Below are positions 12,201 through 23,310 of a stretch of 64,000 nt of DNA, one piece after another (position 1 is the stretch's first letter; every line of letters starts with the position of its first letter). This DNA is from Theristus sp. LFF4_11 (Eukaryota > Nematoda > Chromadorea > Monhysterida > Xyalidae). The notes beneath the pieces were generated by a model, which saw only the letters and a list, made by a program, of their open reading frames with translations, searched no databases and was not told the origin of the DNA. The translations under genes and the position numbers were made by a program. The stretch spans positions 1-64,000 of the forward strand of contig JASANC010005615.1 of assembly GCA_030248135.1 (NCBI GenBank). The letters are read 5' to 3'.

Positions 12201-15200
12201 GTTCCGTCCAATCAGTCGTTGGCACTGCAGCCAACACACTCAGCGCCGCCTCTTGTTGTTGTTTGGACGCATTCGACTCGCAGAGGAAATCTCGGATCAC
12301 GTTCAGAGCCTCGGCGCCACCGAGGTTCTCGAGCACCAATAACAGTTCACTGGCATCTTGACGCGAACGCACCGCAGATTGTAACTCGCGACTCAGACCC
12401 ACCAGAAACTTGTTTCGAATCTGGAAAATGTTCAGTTGCAAATGGTTTTATGATGGAGAAACACTTTTTTTGCGTTTTGAAATTTTTGAACGCAGTTTTT
12501 CAATCATATTGTATCGTTGTCACTCACCAAAATCACTTCACCAGAGCATTTATCGTTTCTCCCACAGGATTTGCGCAACTGCGCGGCAACAGTTAGGCGA
12601 GCAGATTCTTTCACAGACTTTTCAACTTTACGATCGTCGATTAAATTCTGAAAACTGAAACGTTTAAAAACCCATTTTTATCAGATTTGATGATTTGATC
12701 AGATTTTTACAAAAAATGAAAAACCAAACTGATAAGAATCTTTTCCAAGAAAAGTATGTTTCGGATTACGTTTGGCCAATACCGATGACGGGGGATGCAT
12801 AACACGTCCTAACGTCCAAAAAACTGGTAACAGATGGGAGATTAGATGCTTACCATCAAACTCTCAAATATATCCGTTTCCACTTTAGGCGCCCACGCAA
12901 GCGCTTTCAAATATCGATTGAATGTGAGCAGTTTGTTTTTTGTCAGCAGCTGCTTTTGGGCCACATTGAATCCGTCCATGGAGCCAGTGGCCGCTAATAC
13001 TTCGGGCATTTCTGACGCGAATTTTGTCAACTTTTTGGATTTTTTGGTTTGTTTTGCACGTTGCACAAGTTGCCCAAATTTGGATGCGGTCTCAATGTTT
13101 ATCGGTTCTGTTGATGTTGATGAAAAGTCCTGAAATTTAATTGCTGTTAAAAAGCTGTTGTTACCTCTGACAGCACAGATTTTTTTTAAATGGTAACTTG
13201 CCCAATCCCTTTTTTTGTGAATAGCACATAGCGGTATTGCTTGAACCGGCAGAAAAATGCAATCAAAAACAAATGACATAAACCCAAAATTCTGTTTTCC
13301 GCTTACTTTTTCGTTGATTTTGGTTGCTTGCTCATTTAGTTTTAGCACTTTCGACGATAACTCCGCCCAGCTGGATGCAAGTGAAGTCGCTTGGTGCACT
13401 TCTAAGCACTCGCTGTTGGTTTTCAACTTCTTACATCTGTTTTCATCGTTTTCAGCCAAACCAATTTGTTGAATGTTTGCGCTAAAAAGAAAAAAGACGG
13501 CATGACGCTAACACTATTCTCGCATGTGCTGACTGGTTAAATCGTGCTAGCCAAAACAGGCAACGTGCGTTCCGTAGGAACTCAGCTGTTGCAATTGTTA
13601 AAATTTTGTCGATTATTTACCAGGCACAAAAAAATCATCAGAGACATCAGCGAAATGTTGATCCGATGAAGTGCCTGTATTTTGGAATTCCGCTAAAAGC
13701 TTAAAAAATAACCGAACCAACAACGTGTGAATAGTCAATTCGCTCGAATTGAACAGCGGATTTCGAATCACGATTGTCTCACGCGACGTCACATCAGTGG
13801 TCGTGTCGTCTTTTCCGTCGCCCTTGATTGTCACGATCTGGTAGTAGATGAAATCGTGCACGTAGCCCAGCTGAAAATGTTTTTTGCACAGATTTGGACC
13901 GTGCGTTGTGTGTGAGGTTGTTCTTGTTTTTGTTCACTGCCGCAAACGTATCCTTTTATCGGAGCTGGCTTTTTAACGACGGTCGATCAATGAACCATAG
14001 CGGGTCTTTTTGACGATCCAACCACTCTATTAACGACAGAGTTCAAGGACAACTGATCGTATGTCCAGATTTGCTAGCTGGCAAACTGTATTCATTTGTG
14101 TACTCCACTTGACCTGACACTTTGGTGTGGACTAAACTAAACAACTGAGGAGTCAGTTCACTGGTGATGCAGGAACGCATAGATTGGTCAACAAACGTCG
14201 CATATAGACATTGCACTAAATGGCGTCAACCAATGGGATGTGGAATCGTCATCATTGAACCAATCAGCAAACCGACGGAATTCAAGTGCACCGGAGAATC
14301 GCCGGTCGCATTGTATCGCTTGCAGTCGAAAACACGTTGAACTTCATTCTTCGCTTCGTCCAATCGAACTTTCCGGCGACAGCTTCCGAAAGGGACTTCC
14401 TGCAATCATGTTAGCGCATTTTTTTCTGTTACCGAAAAAATCTTGATTTACTGCAGAATTGCTGATCATGAAAAGCTTTCGTGACCTTGGCAATGAAAGT
14501 GTCAATCATTGTAGTTTACATTCAGACTTTACCAAGCGATTGCCTTGAAACTTCACATGAAAGGCGCGCACAAAACTCACACACACACAAACTCACCACT
14601 CGCTTGTCCGTTTCAGATATTTTGTATTGGTTGTGCATTTCAAACAGCATGCTTGCCGCCGCTAACACGGGATTCCAATTTGTCGGTTTTGACTTCGTGA
14701 ACCACTCTGTGACGCCCAAATTTGTCAGATCAACAGTGAAATACAGAGGCTCGTTTTCAGCCAGACAGTCGCGCTCTTCACTGTTCGCAGTTGCGATGAC
14801 GCACGATTGCAACTAAAAAGCTGATGAAGTTAGAATTGGCGACATATTGAAATTTCATGCGTTGATTGACAAACAAAACACTCTACTTTTGATTGAACGC
14901 ACGAACGAACGCATGATTTTAGGCGATGTTTTTAGCCAGGGCTAACCCAGAAAAGCGTGCACAACGCCATCGAGGAGCAGGACGCCCATCCAGGGTATCT
15001 ACTGCCTAAATCATCAACGGCTCGATCCCCCAAATAGTGAGTCTAACGCGCTACCACCCAGGCCACGAGGGTGACAAGACAACTGACAACACGTTGAAAA
15101 ACGTTACAACGCAAAAAAAACTGGCTTATTTGTTGGTGTCACTTCGCAGTTCAAAAGCGAAACAACTGCAACAACAACACAACAACAACACTCGAAACTG

Positions 15201-15574
15201 CAATTACACCGTTTAAAATCACAGAGGTGTAATCGAGCAAACCAGCTCAACCAGTTTATAGATATTGCAATCTGCTAAAATAACTTGTGATTCAAAAAAC
15301 AAACGTGAATTTTGCTGAGGTAGTTCAGGTTTTCATCTCCGGTTATCAGCGAATCCACGATCACTTTTGCATTGATCGAAATGGTGTCCAACTCCGATTT
15401 CGAATTTGTTGTGTCCAAATTCTTGGATTTCCGTGGGTCTGCCAGCCACGTTTTAGACGTGTACTCGTAAATGACTTTATCGACATTCTCTCCTTTCTGT
15501 GCCAGTCCGAATTGAGTTGTTGAGCTCAAAACCAGCAGAGTTGCAATTTGACAGACCGAAAAACGGTGGAACAT
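9277..15574 (-). CDS. MTTP: Microsomal triglyceride transfer protein large subunit
   Basis: Fourteen exons: 15305-15574, 14597-14812, 14292-14399, 13621-13870, 13307-13481, 12854-13129, 12528-12647, 12199-12420, 11814-12012, 11279-11449, 10882-11018, 10198-10464, 9765-9988 and 9277-9544. They give about 960 residues (human about 890). Exon 1 encodes a signal peptide (MFHRFSVCQIATLLVLSS) and the start of the lipovitellin-type N domain. The helical domain follows (EPLYFTVDLTNLGVTEWF; SARLTVAAQLRKSCGR; RELAGAILSHVAQL). The C-terminal lipid-binding sheets come last (SSELMSAVFSADGT; LKGGVEISLWNRNAQSE; GLEFYEEPYQLCLRMD). All match the order of MTTP. In the ER with protein disulfide isomerase, MTTP loads lipid onto apoB or vitellogenin. 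Thirteen junctions are considered and only 13621 to 13481 does not fit in phase. The last exon may be spliced at 9368. Confidence 0.88.
14930..15085 (-). mobile_element. tRNA-derived SINE copy in MTTP intron 1
   Basis: Reverse-strand copy of the SINE best seen at 62463-62640. It shares the tRNA-like head (GCTCGATCCCCC on the plus strand, the complement of a B box) and the AGCCAGGGCTAACCC / GGCGATGTTTTTAGCC body. More diverged than the other copies. Confidence 0.7.
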
Positions 15575-15883
15575 GACGTGTCATTAAATTTTTTTGCAAG
15601 CTTATGCCACGTCAGATATAAAACTTTTCTTTTTTCTTCGGTTGGTTTCACGCTTGGACGGACTGTGATTTTGATTGACCCGTAAATGGAAATAAACAAA
15701 TAAAAACGTCTGTTTTGTTTACCAGACCCAGAAACGAACTTTTGATAAAGCGGAGTGTCCGTGCTTATCACTAGTGGCAACATGTGTCCCATTGGGCAGT
15801 GTGCAGGAAATTAGGCAGGTGAACGACCAGGCTACAAGTCGTGATCACCATTCTCCAACTAAGAAAATGAAGTACAGTATGAC

Positions 15884-16020
15884 CGAATAAGCAAGACATT
15901 CCTTATCTCTTGACAATCCTTGACAATTAATTGGGTTTCTGAATTTCTGAACGTCTTTTTTCATTCAATATTCGCGCGCTCCATGCACCTTGAATTTCGC
16001 TGATTGAACACATTGTTTGG
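15884..16020 (+). mobile_element. Degenerate family M MITE fragment
   Basis: Begins TACAGTATGACCGAATAAGC and retains the family M core GTTTCTGAA...ATTCGCGCGCTCC, but the middle is deleted and the right end has decayed. It lies between the MTTP and DNAJC2 5' ends, so that intergenic, divergent promoter region is partly transposon-derived. Confidence 0.6.
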
Positions 16021-16117
16021 TTTGGATTCTTGTCAAGATGTTTTACATGTCAGATTCAGACAAGGACTTTTACGTTCAAACAAAACATTATTTTTTTTTG
16101 TTGAATATTCTTGAATC

Positions 16118-16346
16118 GTAATGCATCATTATTAAAACAGGTGCATGTGCAGTGGCGGTGGCCCCTGCCCTTTAACACAGGAAAGAAAAAAATGCAAAAA
16201 CTAAATTGATCATTTTCACCTTATCAAAAAGGCTTGGCTTAGGATTAGGATTAGGTTTAGGATTAGGAACCTACAACGACTCATTGCAAGCAACCTCTGA
16301 TCAGAAATTAAAAAAATCACTTTTAAGTATGTATACAAATCTTATT
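16118..16346. mobile_element. Small repeat element H (TTAGGA-bearing), copy 1
   Basis: Starts CGTAATGCATCATTATTAAA and ends at GTATGTATACAAAT. It contains GGATTAGGATTAGGTTTAGG. The second copy at 60549-60775 shows a 7-bp flanking duplication, so this is a discrete mobile unit. It is about 70 bp upstream of the DNAJC2 start codon. Confidence 0.7.
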
Positions 16347-16412
16347 GAATTGAGTTGATTCGATTTTTAAAGGTCATTCGTTCAAAACATCGACCGGAAT
16401 TTCATCAAAAAT

Positions 16413-19400
16413 ATGGTAGATCCACTGGCTGTAGCTGTTTACGGCTTTGAAGGTTGATTGTTAGAGTGTTTATTCAGTTCACATTTTTTTCCAATCTGAT
16501 TGTATTTTTCTTTAGTTTTTTCCAGTTCTGTCGTTTTTTTTCAGCGCCGTCGGCGCGCCAGCCGGAGCCGGCCGGTCATTCGTACGAGGCGTCCGTTTGC
16601 TTGGATCGATTACGACTCGGACACGACTGCAGTCCGGTGATCGGCGCCACGTTTTGCTGGTGGAAACGGCACGAAATCAACGGTGCTGGTGGGTCGGTTT
16701 TGTTTATGTTTGACTTGTCGTTCGTTGTTTGTTCATATGTTTTATCGTTGAGGTTGTGTGAGAAGAATTGTTTTCGTTTTGACACGAACCAATTTGTTAT
16801 TGTTTCTTTTTTTCTGCTGGCAACTGAATCGTGTTTTCGTGTTGTTGTTTTGTGCTTTTGTCTCTGAAATAAACATCGAACAAAATTCAAATTCAAATCC
16901 AGCTCATTTGTCAGCTTCCGCACAAATGATGAAGTGAAACGGCGTCTGAGCCGCCGACGCATTTTATAGCTCTACCTAAAAAGCGCGGATTACCAAAAGC
17001 GCGCGCTTCACTTCACCATTCATGCTGAAGCCGCCGCTAGCGCTTCAGCGAGCGCGTGCATGAATGCGCGCGTGCTCTAAAACGTGAAGCAAGCTGAAGC
17101 TGCGCTGTTATTGCTGCGCGACTGTGAAGCTAAAGGCCAATTCATGCACGTCGTATTGCTATGCGGCACGTCACGTCACGGTACATCAAGTATGAATGCG
17201 TGTACAAACGAGCACGTGTTCTAAAGACAACCTGACGTGCCGGATGGCTGTTTTTTGCTCCATGAATGAAGACGTGACGTGCCGTAAAAATTTGTGTGCA
17301 GGAATTGGCCTTAAGTGGCGCTGCGTGAAGTGACACGGTCACACGACAACGGCGCTTTATGCTGCCGGAATGGTGATTAAAAAATGAACGTTGGCGTCAT
17401 GATCTATGATTGGCGCTTGGCTTGAGATACAAAAGAGTGTCACGCACGGACAGAACAGAGGAACGCAACACTGTAAAAAACTAATCTTTTTATCTTATCA
17501 GATTTCGACAGCGACAATGAAGACGACCTCGCTGACGACGACGATTTGTTCGATCCGGAAAACGAGACGTACACGAAATACTTGAACAATCTTGACCCGA
17601 ATGATCACAAGAATCAGGATCATTATAAAGTACTCGGGCTGAAACGATTACGCTACGCGGCGACTGAGGCGCAACTGCGAAAAGCGTGTTGGTTGTTGTT
17701 TTGTCGATTGAAAAGGAGTGAAAGTTTCAATGTTGAGGACAACACAGTCTGAGCATTTCAGATGGGATTTCAATATACAAGCACAGAATGAGCAGAAGGT
17801 CACGAAGGAAGAACCAGTTAATGAAAAAAAAACACATCAACGTTGACACAGAATTAGATTTCTGAACGTCTTATTCTGTCATTCAAACTTCGCGCGCTGA
17901 TTGCACCGTAAAAAAAGCTGCCGTGTTCAATCGGCCATACCGTATGTTCGATAAAATCGATAAAAAATGACAGAAAATTCGATGGGCGCTCTGCTCAACG
18001 GCGTTCTGTACGCTTCTCTGGGTTGCCGTGGCTAAAAACATTGCCTAAAATCCCAACAACAGCAACAACAATTTTTAAATTGATTTTTGATTAAATTGAT
18101 TTAAATTTGATTAAAATCAGTCAGTGATGATGGTCGAAATGCGTGCGTGCCAGGAAATCAATGAATGTCAATCCTGAAAAAATCAAAAAAAGCAAACGAC
18201 CTGCATTTGCGGCACAGACCGAGCGAAAGTGCTCCGGCACCACCCGGACAAGCGACGTGCGCGCGGCGAGGCGACCAAGGCGGACGCCGACGATTACTTC
18301 ACGTGCATCACGCGTGCGTTCGAGCAGCTCGGCGTCAGTCAGGCGCGACGACGTGCGTACGACAGTGTCGATCCGAAGTTCGACAATTCCGTGCCGTCGG
18401 CGGCGGCCGTCGCGGCGGCTGCGGCCACGTCGCACGAGTTCTATGCACTTTTGGCGCCCGTCTTTGAGCGAAATGCCAGGTCGCTATTCGAACGCCACTT
18501 CTGGCACTCTGTTTTTCGTTACAGTTAAACTCCATGACTCATAACATGTCCAATTAGCTGATTGGTTGACGCATGCATTATGCGCACGGATTGCTGTGGA
18601 GGCGCAGTTTGGTTTGCACAGAATGCATGCATCACAACCAATGAGCTAATTGAACATGTTATGGAGTTTTAACTGCAAGTTGTTGCACAGTCACCACGCC
18701 ACGGCCATGCCGCACACAGGGGCGCGCAAAAGACGCAAACACGAACGCTTTATGAGCAACAATAGTCTGAAATCATGAGTAAAGAAAATTGCAAGCAAAT
18801 CAAATAAGATCTTGTTTTTATTTTGCCTTGAAAATCGCAACAGTTGGGCTAACATTTCCAATTCAGGTGGTCCAACAATCAACCGGTGCCCTCGTTCGGC
18901 GACGACACAAGCAGCGATCAGCACGTTGAGCAGTTTTATTCGTTCTGGTTCGACTTCAGTTCATGGCGCGAGTTCTCCTATCTGGATGAAGAAGACTCGG
19001 AAAAGGGCGAAAAGTTGGTGAAGTTTAGTTTTTTTGACTCATTGTTTTTGACGTCGATCGTGTGGCATGCAAGACGATCGTATTTGTTTGCACCTTGCAG
19101 TGTGTTATTTGAAAGCTGCCATCCTTTTCTGCAGAATACAGAGCCCACATAGTAATAAGGAATAGAAAGAACGGATTCTGGTTGGAAAGTAGACATATGT
19201 AGCCACAATAATGCGGTTTTTGATTTTAACCAAGCGCGTTTGGTTCTTGTTTGTGCGTTCGGGGGATCGAGCGCCGCCGAGAGGTGTCTGCGCACTGAAT
19301 AACAGAGAAAACTCGATGGGCACCGCACCCTACTCGACGGCGTTCTCTACGCATGTCCGAGTTAGCCGTGGTGGCTAAAAACCTCGCCTAAATTGCTGTT

Positions 19401-22400
19401 CGTTCGTTTGCATGAATAAACTGATTCGTCTGGTTTTTTTTTTGTCTTCCGCAGCCGTGAAGAGCGCCGCTGGATCGAGCGTCAGAATCGCGCAGAACGC
19501 GACAAACGACGAAAAGAGGAGGTGCGACGGATTCGAGCGCTCGTCGAGACGGCGTACGCACACGACCCGCGGGTGGCACGCGCGCGCGAACGCCACAGAC
19601 TGGAGAAGGAACGCGGGAAGCTGCAGCGAAAAGCGGCACTACAGCAGAGGCGAGACGCCGAGCAGATGGTGAGCGACGTTGTTGCGGCCACGGCGGACGC
19701 AAACGTGTCGCCGCAATTTAGCCCTCTCCCCTCTATCTAAGATTAACGTGAATGAGCGATATTTTTTTCCGACCGCCTCCTGAGAACGCGACGGCGTGTG
19801 GACGATGAGGTGCGGGGCGGGTAATTGTTGGGCGGGGCGGGGCCGTATCGTAGCTGTGGTCCCTTTGCCAAGGCGAAATACTGAATGATTTCGTTGGGCA
19901 GTTGCTGCAAGCACGCTCACTCGTATAGTTTCCGATGGAAGAGCATCCACCAACCAACTCTGGACCTGTGGAAATAAACATTCACGATTCACTTGTACCC
20001 CCAGGACATTCCATAGGACAGTTTATAGGTTCGCTGATGTTTTACCCAGACTATAAGATCTGTCTGTGGTAAAACACCTCCGGTAGTTCTGCCTGGTGTC
20101 CGTCGCACTGACGAGCCAGGGGGTACCGCGGTATGCGTCTACCTAGCGAAACCGCAAACAGCGAACTTCTTGCATTTGTTCTTTCTCAATGTTTAGGAGC
20201 GCAGGTTGACCGAAGAAAAAGAGCGTCAAGAACGAGAAGCAATCGAGCGGGCGGAGCGTGAAAAGCTGGCGGAGCAAAAAAGGGCGAAAGAAACACAGCA
20301 GCGTCTGTTGAGGCAGCAGCAAAAGTCGTTGTTGGCGTTCTTGGAAGTGAGCTCTTGTTTTTCATTGTTATATCAACCCCGGGCGGGTAACGGCGGCTTC
20401 ATTGAAGTCGCTGTCATTGATTTAGACCCGGATCGTATCAGCACGTTCATTGTTAGCCACCCGGCGAGTATCGACACATCGATAAACATGAGAATTGGTT
20501 TTCAGATAGACAACGGTAACTAACAGTTGCCGGTAATCAGAAAACTTTTGTTCAGAGAAAAGGATATTGCCCACGTCCACAACTCAGCTAGTACGAAGTT
20601 TTATCAGAAATACAAACTGCAACGGATCTGACTCCAACCGTTATACAGAAAGGGCACCGGTATAAAAAGCATAAATCAACCAATGGCCAACGGCCACGTA
20701 ACACCAAGCCGACACCCATCCATCTCGTCTTTAGAAAAGCGACTATTTCACCGAGGATACGAGCGAGCGTCTGAAACGATCGGAAGGCGTGCACAAGATC
20801 TGCGTCACGTTCGCGCTGGATGAAATTCAACAGTTGAATGAGAGACTGAGCTCGTCGGAGAATGGCGAAAAACATGAGACGATTCTCGTGAAAGCGGTTG
20901 GTTGGTGGTGGCGGCGAAATTTGGTTGAACACTTTTTGTTGGGCTATGGCTCGTTGTTTGCGCGCCGGTGTGCGTGTTTGGGATTCGTATTATTGAGCAC
21001 GATGATGAGTCGACAGAAACAATGGTTGGTATTGGGAATGAATTTGATTTACTGTTGCCAGTGAACCATGTGATACGAATTCTCATCACACCAATAACAA
21101 CAGTATGAGTCTGTAAGCCTGTCACTTTTTCACCAACCGAGTTCGTGTTGACCGTGCAGATCGCCACAGTCGACCGGATGCTCGATGAACGGTCGGCTGA
21201 ATTGATTGCGAAACAGGGGCGATCGGCCGCCAACGCCGCTGGTGGCGCTGGCTCGACACGCGTCCACTGGACCGACGACGAACAGCAGCTCCTGGTCAAG
21301 GCGTCCACTTTGTTTCCGGTCGGCACGAAGTCGAGGTCGGTGCGGTGGCGGCGTTGTGCTGCTTTGCTTTGAGAGAACTGTCTTGTTTCTTTTTGTTTGT
21401 TTTGTTTTTTCTTTTTGTTTTCAAAGAAGAGAAGTTTCTTTTTGTTTTCAACCTTTTTTAGTTGAAATTATGCCAACAAAGAACTGCACGCCACGGAGTA
21501 TTATTTGTTTTGCAAGAGCGCGATTCTGCGTGTTGAACTTGTGTGCACAGTGCAATGTCAACTGCCGTGGTGTACACCCGCCTCAAAATGAACTGAAGAC
21601 TTCAGATAAAAAATTCAAAAACGTTCAAAATTCTTTCAGATGGGAAGTGATCGCAGAGTTCATCAACAACCACCGAAGCGAAGAAAGCGCCGCGCAACGG
21701 CCGAAGACAGGACGAGATGTGATCAATCGTGCGAAGCAACTGCAGACGAATGCCGGGGGTGCGCTGCGGAGAAGAGGCTTTGGTTGCACTTTGCAACACG
21801 TTGATTGGTTGGAATTTGAAATTGTCGCGTGCTGATTGGCCGCTTGTGCCACAAGAGACTTTCTGAGTACCGTGCATTTTGTTGTGATACATAAAACCAC
21901 GCCCATCGTATACACCACAAGACACACAGCAATTCTGTAATTTGTGCGACCAACAATGAAGGCCAAATTGTTATTCTTTTCACAAATTCTATTCTGATTT
22001 CAGCCACAACAAACGAATCGACCACTGGTTTGAAAGCAGTGATCGGCTCCAAAAAGGACGGCCAAACACGTCTGAATGCTGCGCCAACGTCTCGTGCCGA
22101 ATCGGAACTGGCTTCGGGTAACTTTAAATTTTTGAAATGGTTTCAAAAGTTTTAATTCAACGCAAAAAATCAGCGAAAGGCGCAGTTTTAAGACTGTGTT
22201 AAAAACAAAACGAGCTAGTGTTGCGTAATCAGAGTAAGCCCATGTGTAAGCTAAATAAGTGCCCGTGCGGTTGTGATTGTTCAAGGCATCAGTTGCAACT
22301 AAACTGAAAAACTGAAAAGTTGCCGTATTTTGCAAATTTCAGCCGACACGGTTGCCTGGACGCCCGAAGAGCAACGTTTGCTAGAGCAGGCACTTCGAAC

Positions 22401-22651
22401 TTTCCCTCCGGACACGCCAAGTCGGTGGGATCGAATAGCGGAATGTTTGCCGAATCGTAGCAAAAAGGACTGCATGCGGAGGTTTAAGGTCAGATGAGAC
22501 TTTGCTGTTTTGATTCGAAACATTCTATTTGAAATTAAAATTATTTTTCATCTCTTCTATTTTTATCCAGGAATTAGCGGAGCTAGTGAAACTGAAGAAA
22601 ACCACCCAACAGAAAGTGTCCGCTGCGGCGGCGACGGCCGCTGCTAAATAA
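16413..22651 (+). CDS. DNAJC2: DnaJ homolog subfamily C member 2 (Zuotin/MPP11), ribosome-associated co-chaperone
   Basis: Thirteen exons, all phase-consistent: 16413-16452, 16545-16688, 17502-17687, 18218-18479, 18867-19013, 19455-19668, 20197-20346, 20735-20896, 21160-21335, 21640-21758, 22004-22117, 22343-22488 and 22571-22651. They encode about 645 residues (human 621). Domains in order: an acidic segment, then the J domain split by an intron after [20 protein letters not shown], with the HPD motif intact in [11 protein letters not shown]. The Zuotin-homology block follows ([44 protein letters not shown]). A charged helical stretch of Glu/Arg/Gln comes next, then two SANT/Myb domains ([40 protein letters not shown]). 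The product partners an Hsp70 at the ribosome exit tunnel; the SANT pair is tied to a chromatin role in animals. An AATAAA-type signal lies near 22736. Confidence 0.93.
17132..17312. mobile_element. MITE family A, copy 2 (DNAJC2 intron)
   Basis: Shares ends and internal order with the element at 77-262: GGCCAATTCATGCACG at the left, GGAATTGGCC at the right, with CGAGCACGTGTTCTAAAG inside. It lies in the DNAJC2 intron between 16689 and 17501. The 16985-17130 stretch just before it is another GC-rich palindromic block (GCGCGCGCTTCAC..., GAAGCTGAAG...), probably a further decayed element. Confidence 0.75.
17850..18055 (+). mobile_element. Family M MITE end joined to a SINE 3' piece (DNAJC2 intron)
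   Basis: 17850-17948 is the right-hand part of a family M MITE ending AATCGGCCATACCGTA. At 17976-18055 follows the body and tail of the tRNA-derived SINE (GGCTAAAAACATTGCCTAAA) with its CAACAACAGCAACAACAA tail. Both are fragments. Confidence 0.65.
18528..18672. mobile_element. Palindromic MITE family P, copy 1 (DNAJC2 intron)
   Basis: The left end reads AAACTCCATG...AACATGTCCAATTAGCTGATTGG. The right end is its inverted form CCAATGAGCTAATTG AACATGTTATGGAGTTT. The relative at 23629-23764 shares the AACATGTCC...GCTGATTGGTTG end and the TGCATGCAT centre. No coding capacity. Confidence 0.7.
19250..19393 (+). mobile_element. tRNA-derived SINE fragment (DNAJC2 intron)
   Basis: Starts in the B-box part of the SINE (GGGGGATCGAGCGCCG) and runs through AAAACTCGATGGGC to GGCTAAAAACCTCGCCTAAA. 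The A-box half is missing. It lies in the intron 19014-19454. Confidence 0.7.
20100..20163 (+). repeat. Short dispersed repeat fragment, also at about 1183-1246
   Basis: The block CACTGACGAGCC...ACCGCGGT...GCGAA.CCGCAAA here resembles AACTGACGAGCC...GCCGCGGTCTTCGC...GCGAAGCCGCAAA near 1183-1246. GC-rich and tRNA-like in texture, but no cloverleaf was found. Element type unknown. Confidence 0.4.
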
Positions 22652-23310
22652 TTTTTGTCGTTTTTTTATTGGTAGTGATTTTTGAATTTTCAGCTCAAGC
22701 TGAATAATTGAACGTGACCAGCTAAATATTAAACAAATAAAAACAACGTAAAAAGTATTTGGAAGTTCGATCGTTTGGGAGGAGCAAGGCAATCGCACAA
22801 AGTTGAAATGGCTGATTCAGGAGTGAAAATGCACAAACTACAAACTAACTTAACTAACCACAGACGGAAAAAACGTAGTAAAAGCTGCAACAACAGTTGG
22901 TGAGCCAATTGCAAGCGATAAATCTTTTTGGTAGAGCTGATTTTTGGCATAGAAGTCATGGAACATTACGATCAAACAGAGATTAGATAACCACAGCGAT
23001 TTCTGTACGGGACTTAGCTGAACATGACCACACATTACCAATCACAGATACAAAATGCACAATAAAAAATGGCCGCAAAAGAAACTGATGGAAAAGAAAT
23101 GAAAAAAAACTTCATTATATCTTTGGTGAAAACCGCACTCACGTTTCAATGAGGTAAACAAAAAGAACTTCGTCTAGAAACGCTTCAAAAACATAATGAA
23201 TGGCCAAAACAAAATTTCAGTTCTCAACCTTGTTTACAGTGTTGCGTTTTTTTTTCTTACATCGGAGAACAGTGTGAATGGTTGTGTTGTCTCACTCGCT
23301 GCTCGACACC
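22652..23310. other. Intergenic space between two convergent genes
   Basis: Holds the DNAJC2 3' end with a polyadenylation signal near 22736 and then AT-rich sequence up to the stop of the EB-Hint gene. No exon or recognised element was seen. Confidence 0.5.

Noticed and set aside
14930..15085. Functional tRNA gene
   Set aside because: B-box-like sequence is present but the rest departs from a cloverleaf and joins a SINE body; the same unit recurs elsewhere.
18121..19740. Several long Arg-rich frames on both strands over DNAJC2 exons
   Set aside because: These are shadows of the GC-rich DNAJC2 coding exons, whose true frame matches Zuotin/MPP11.
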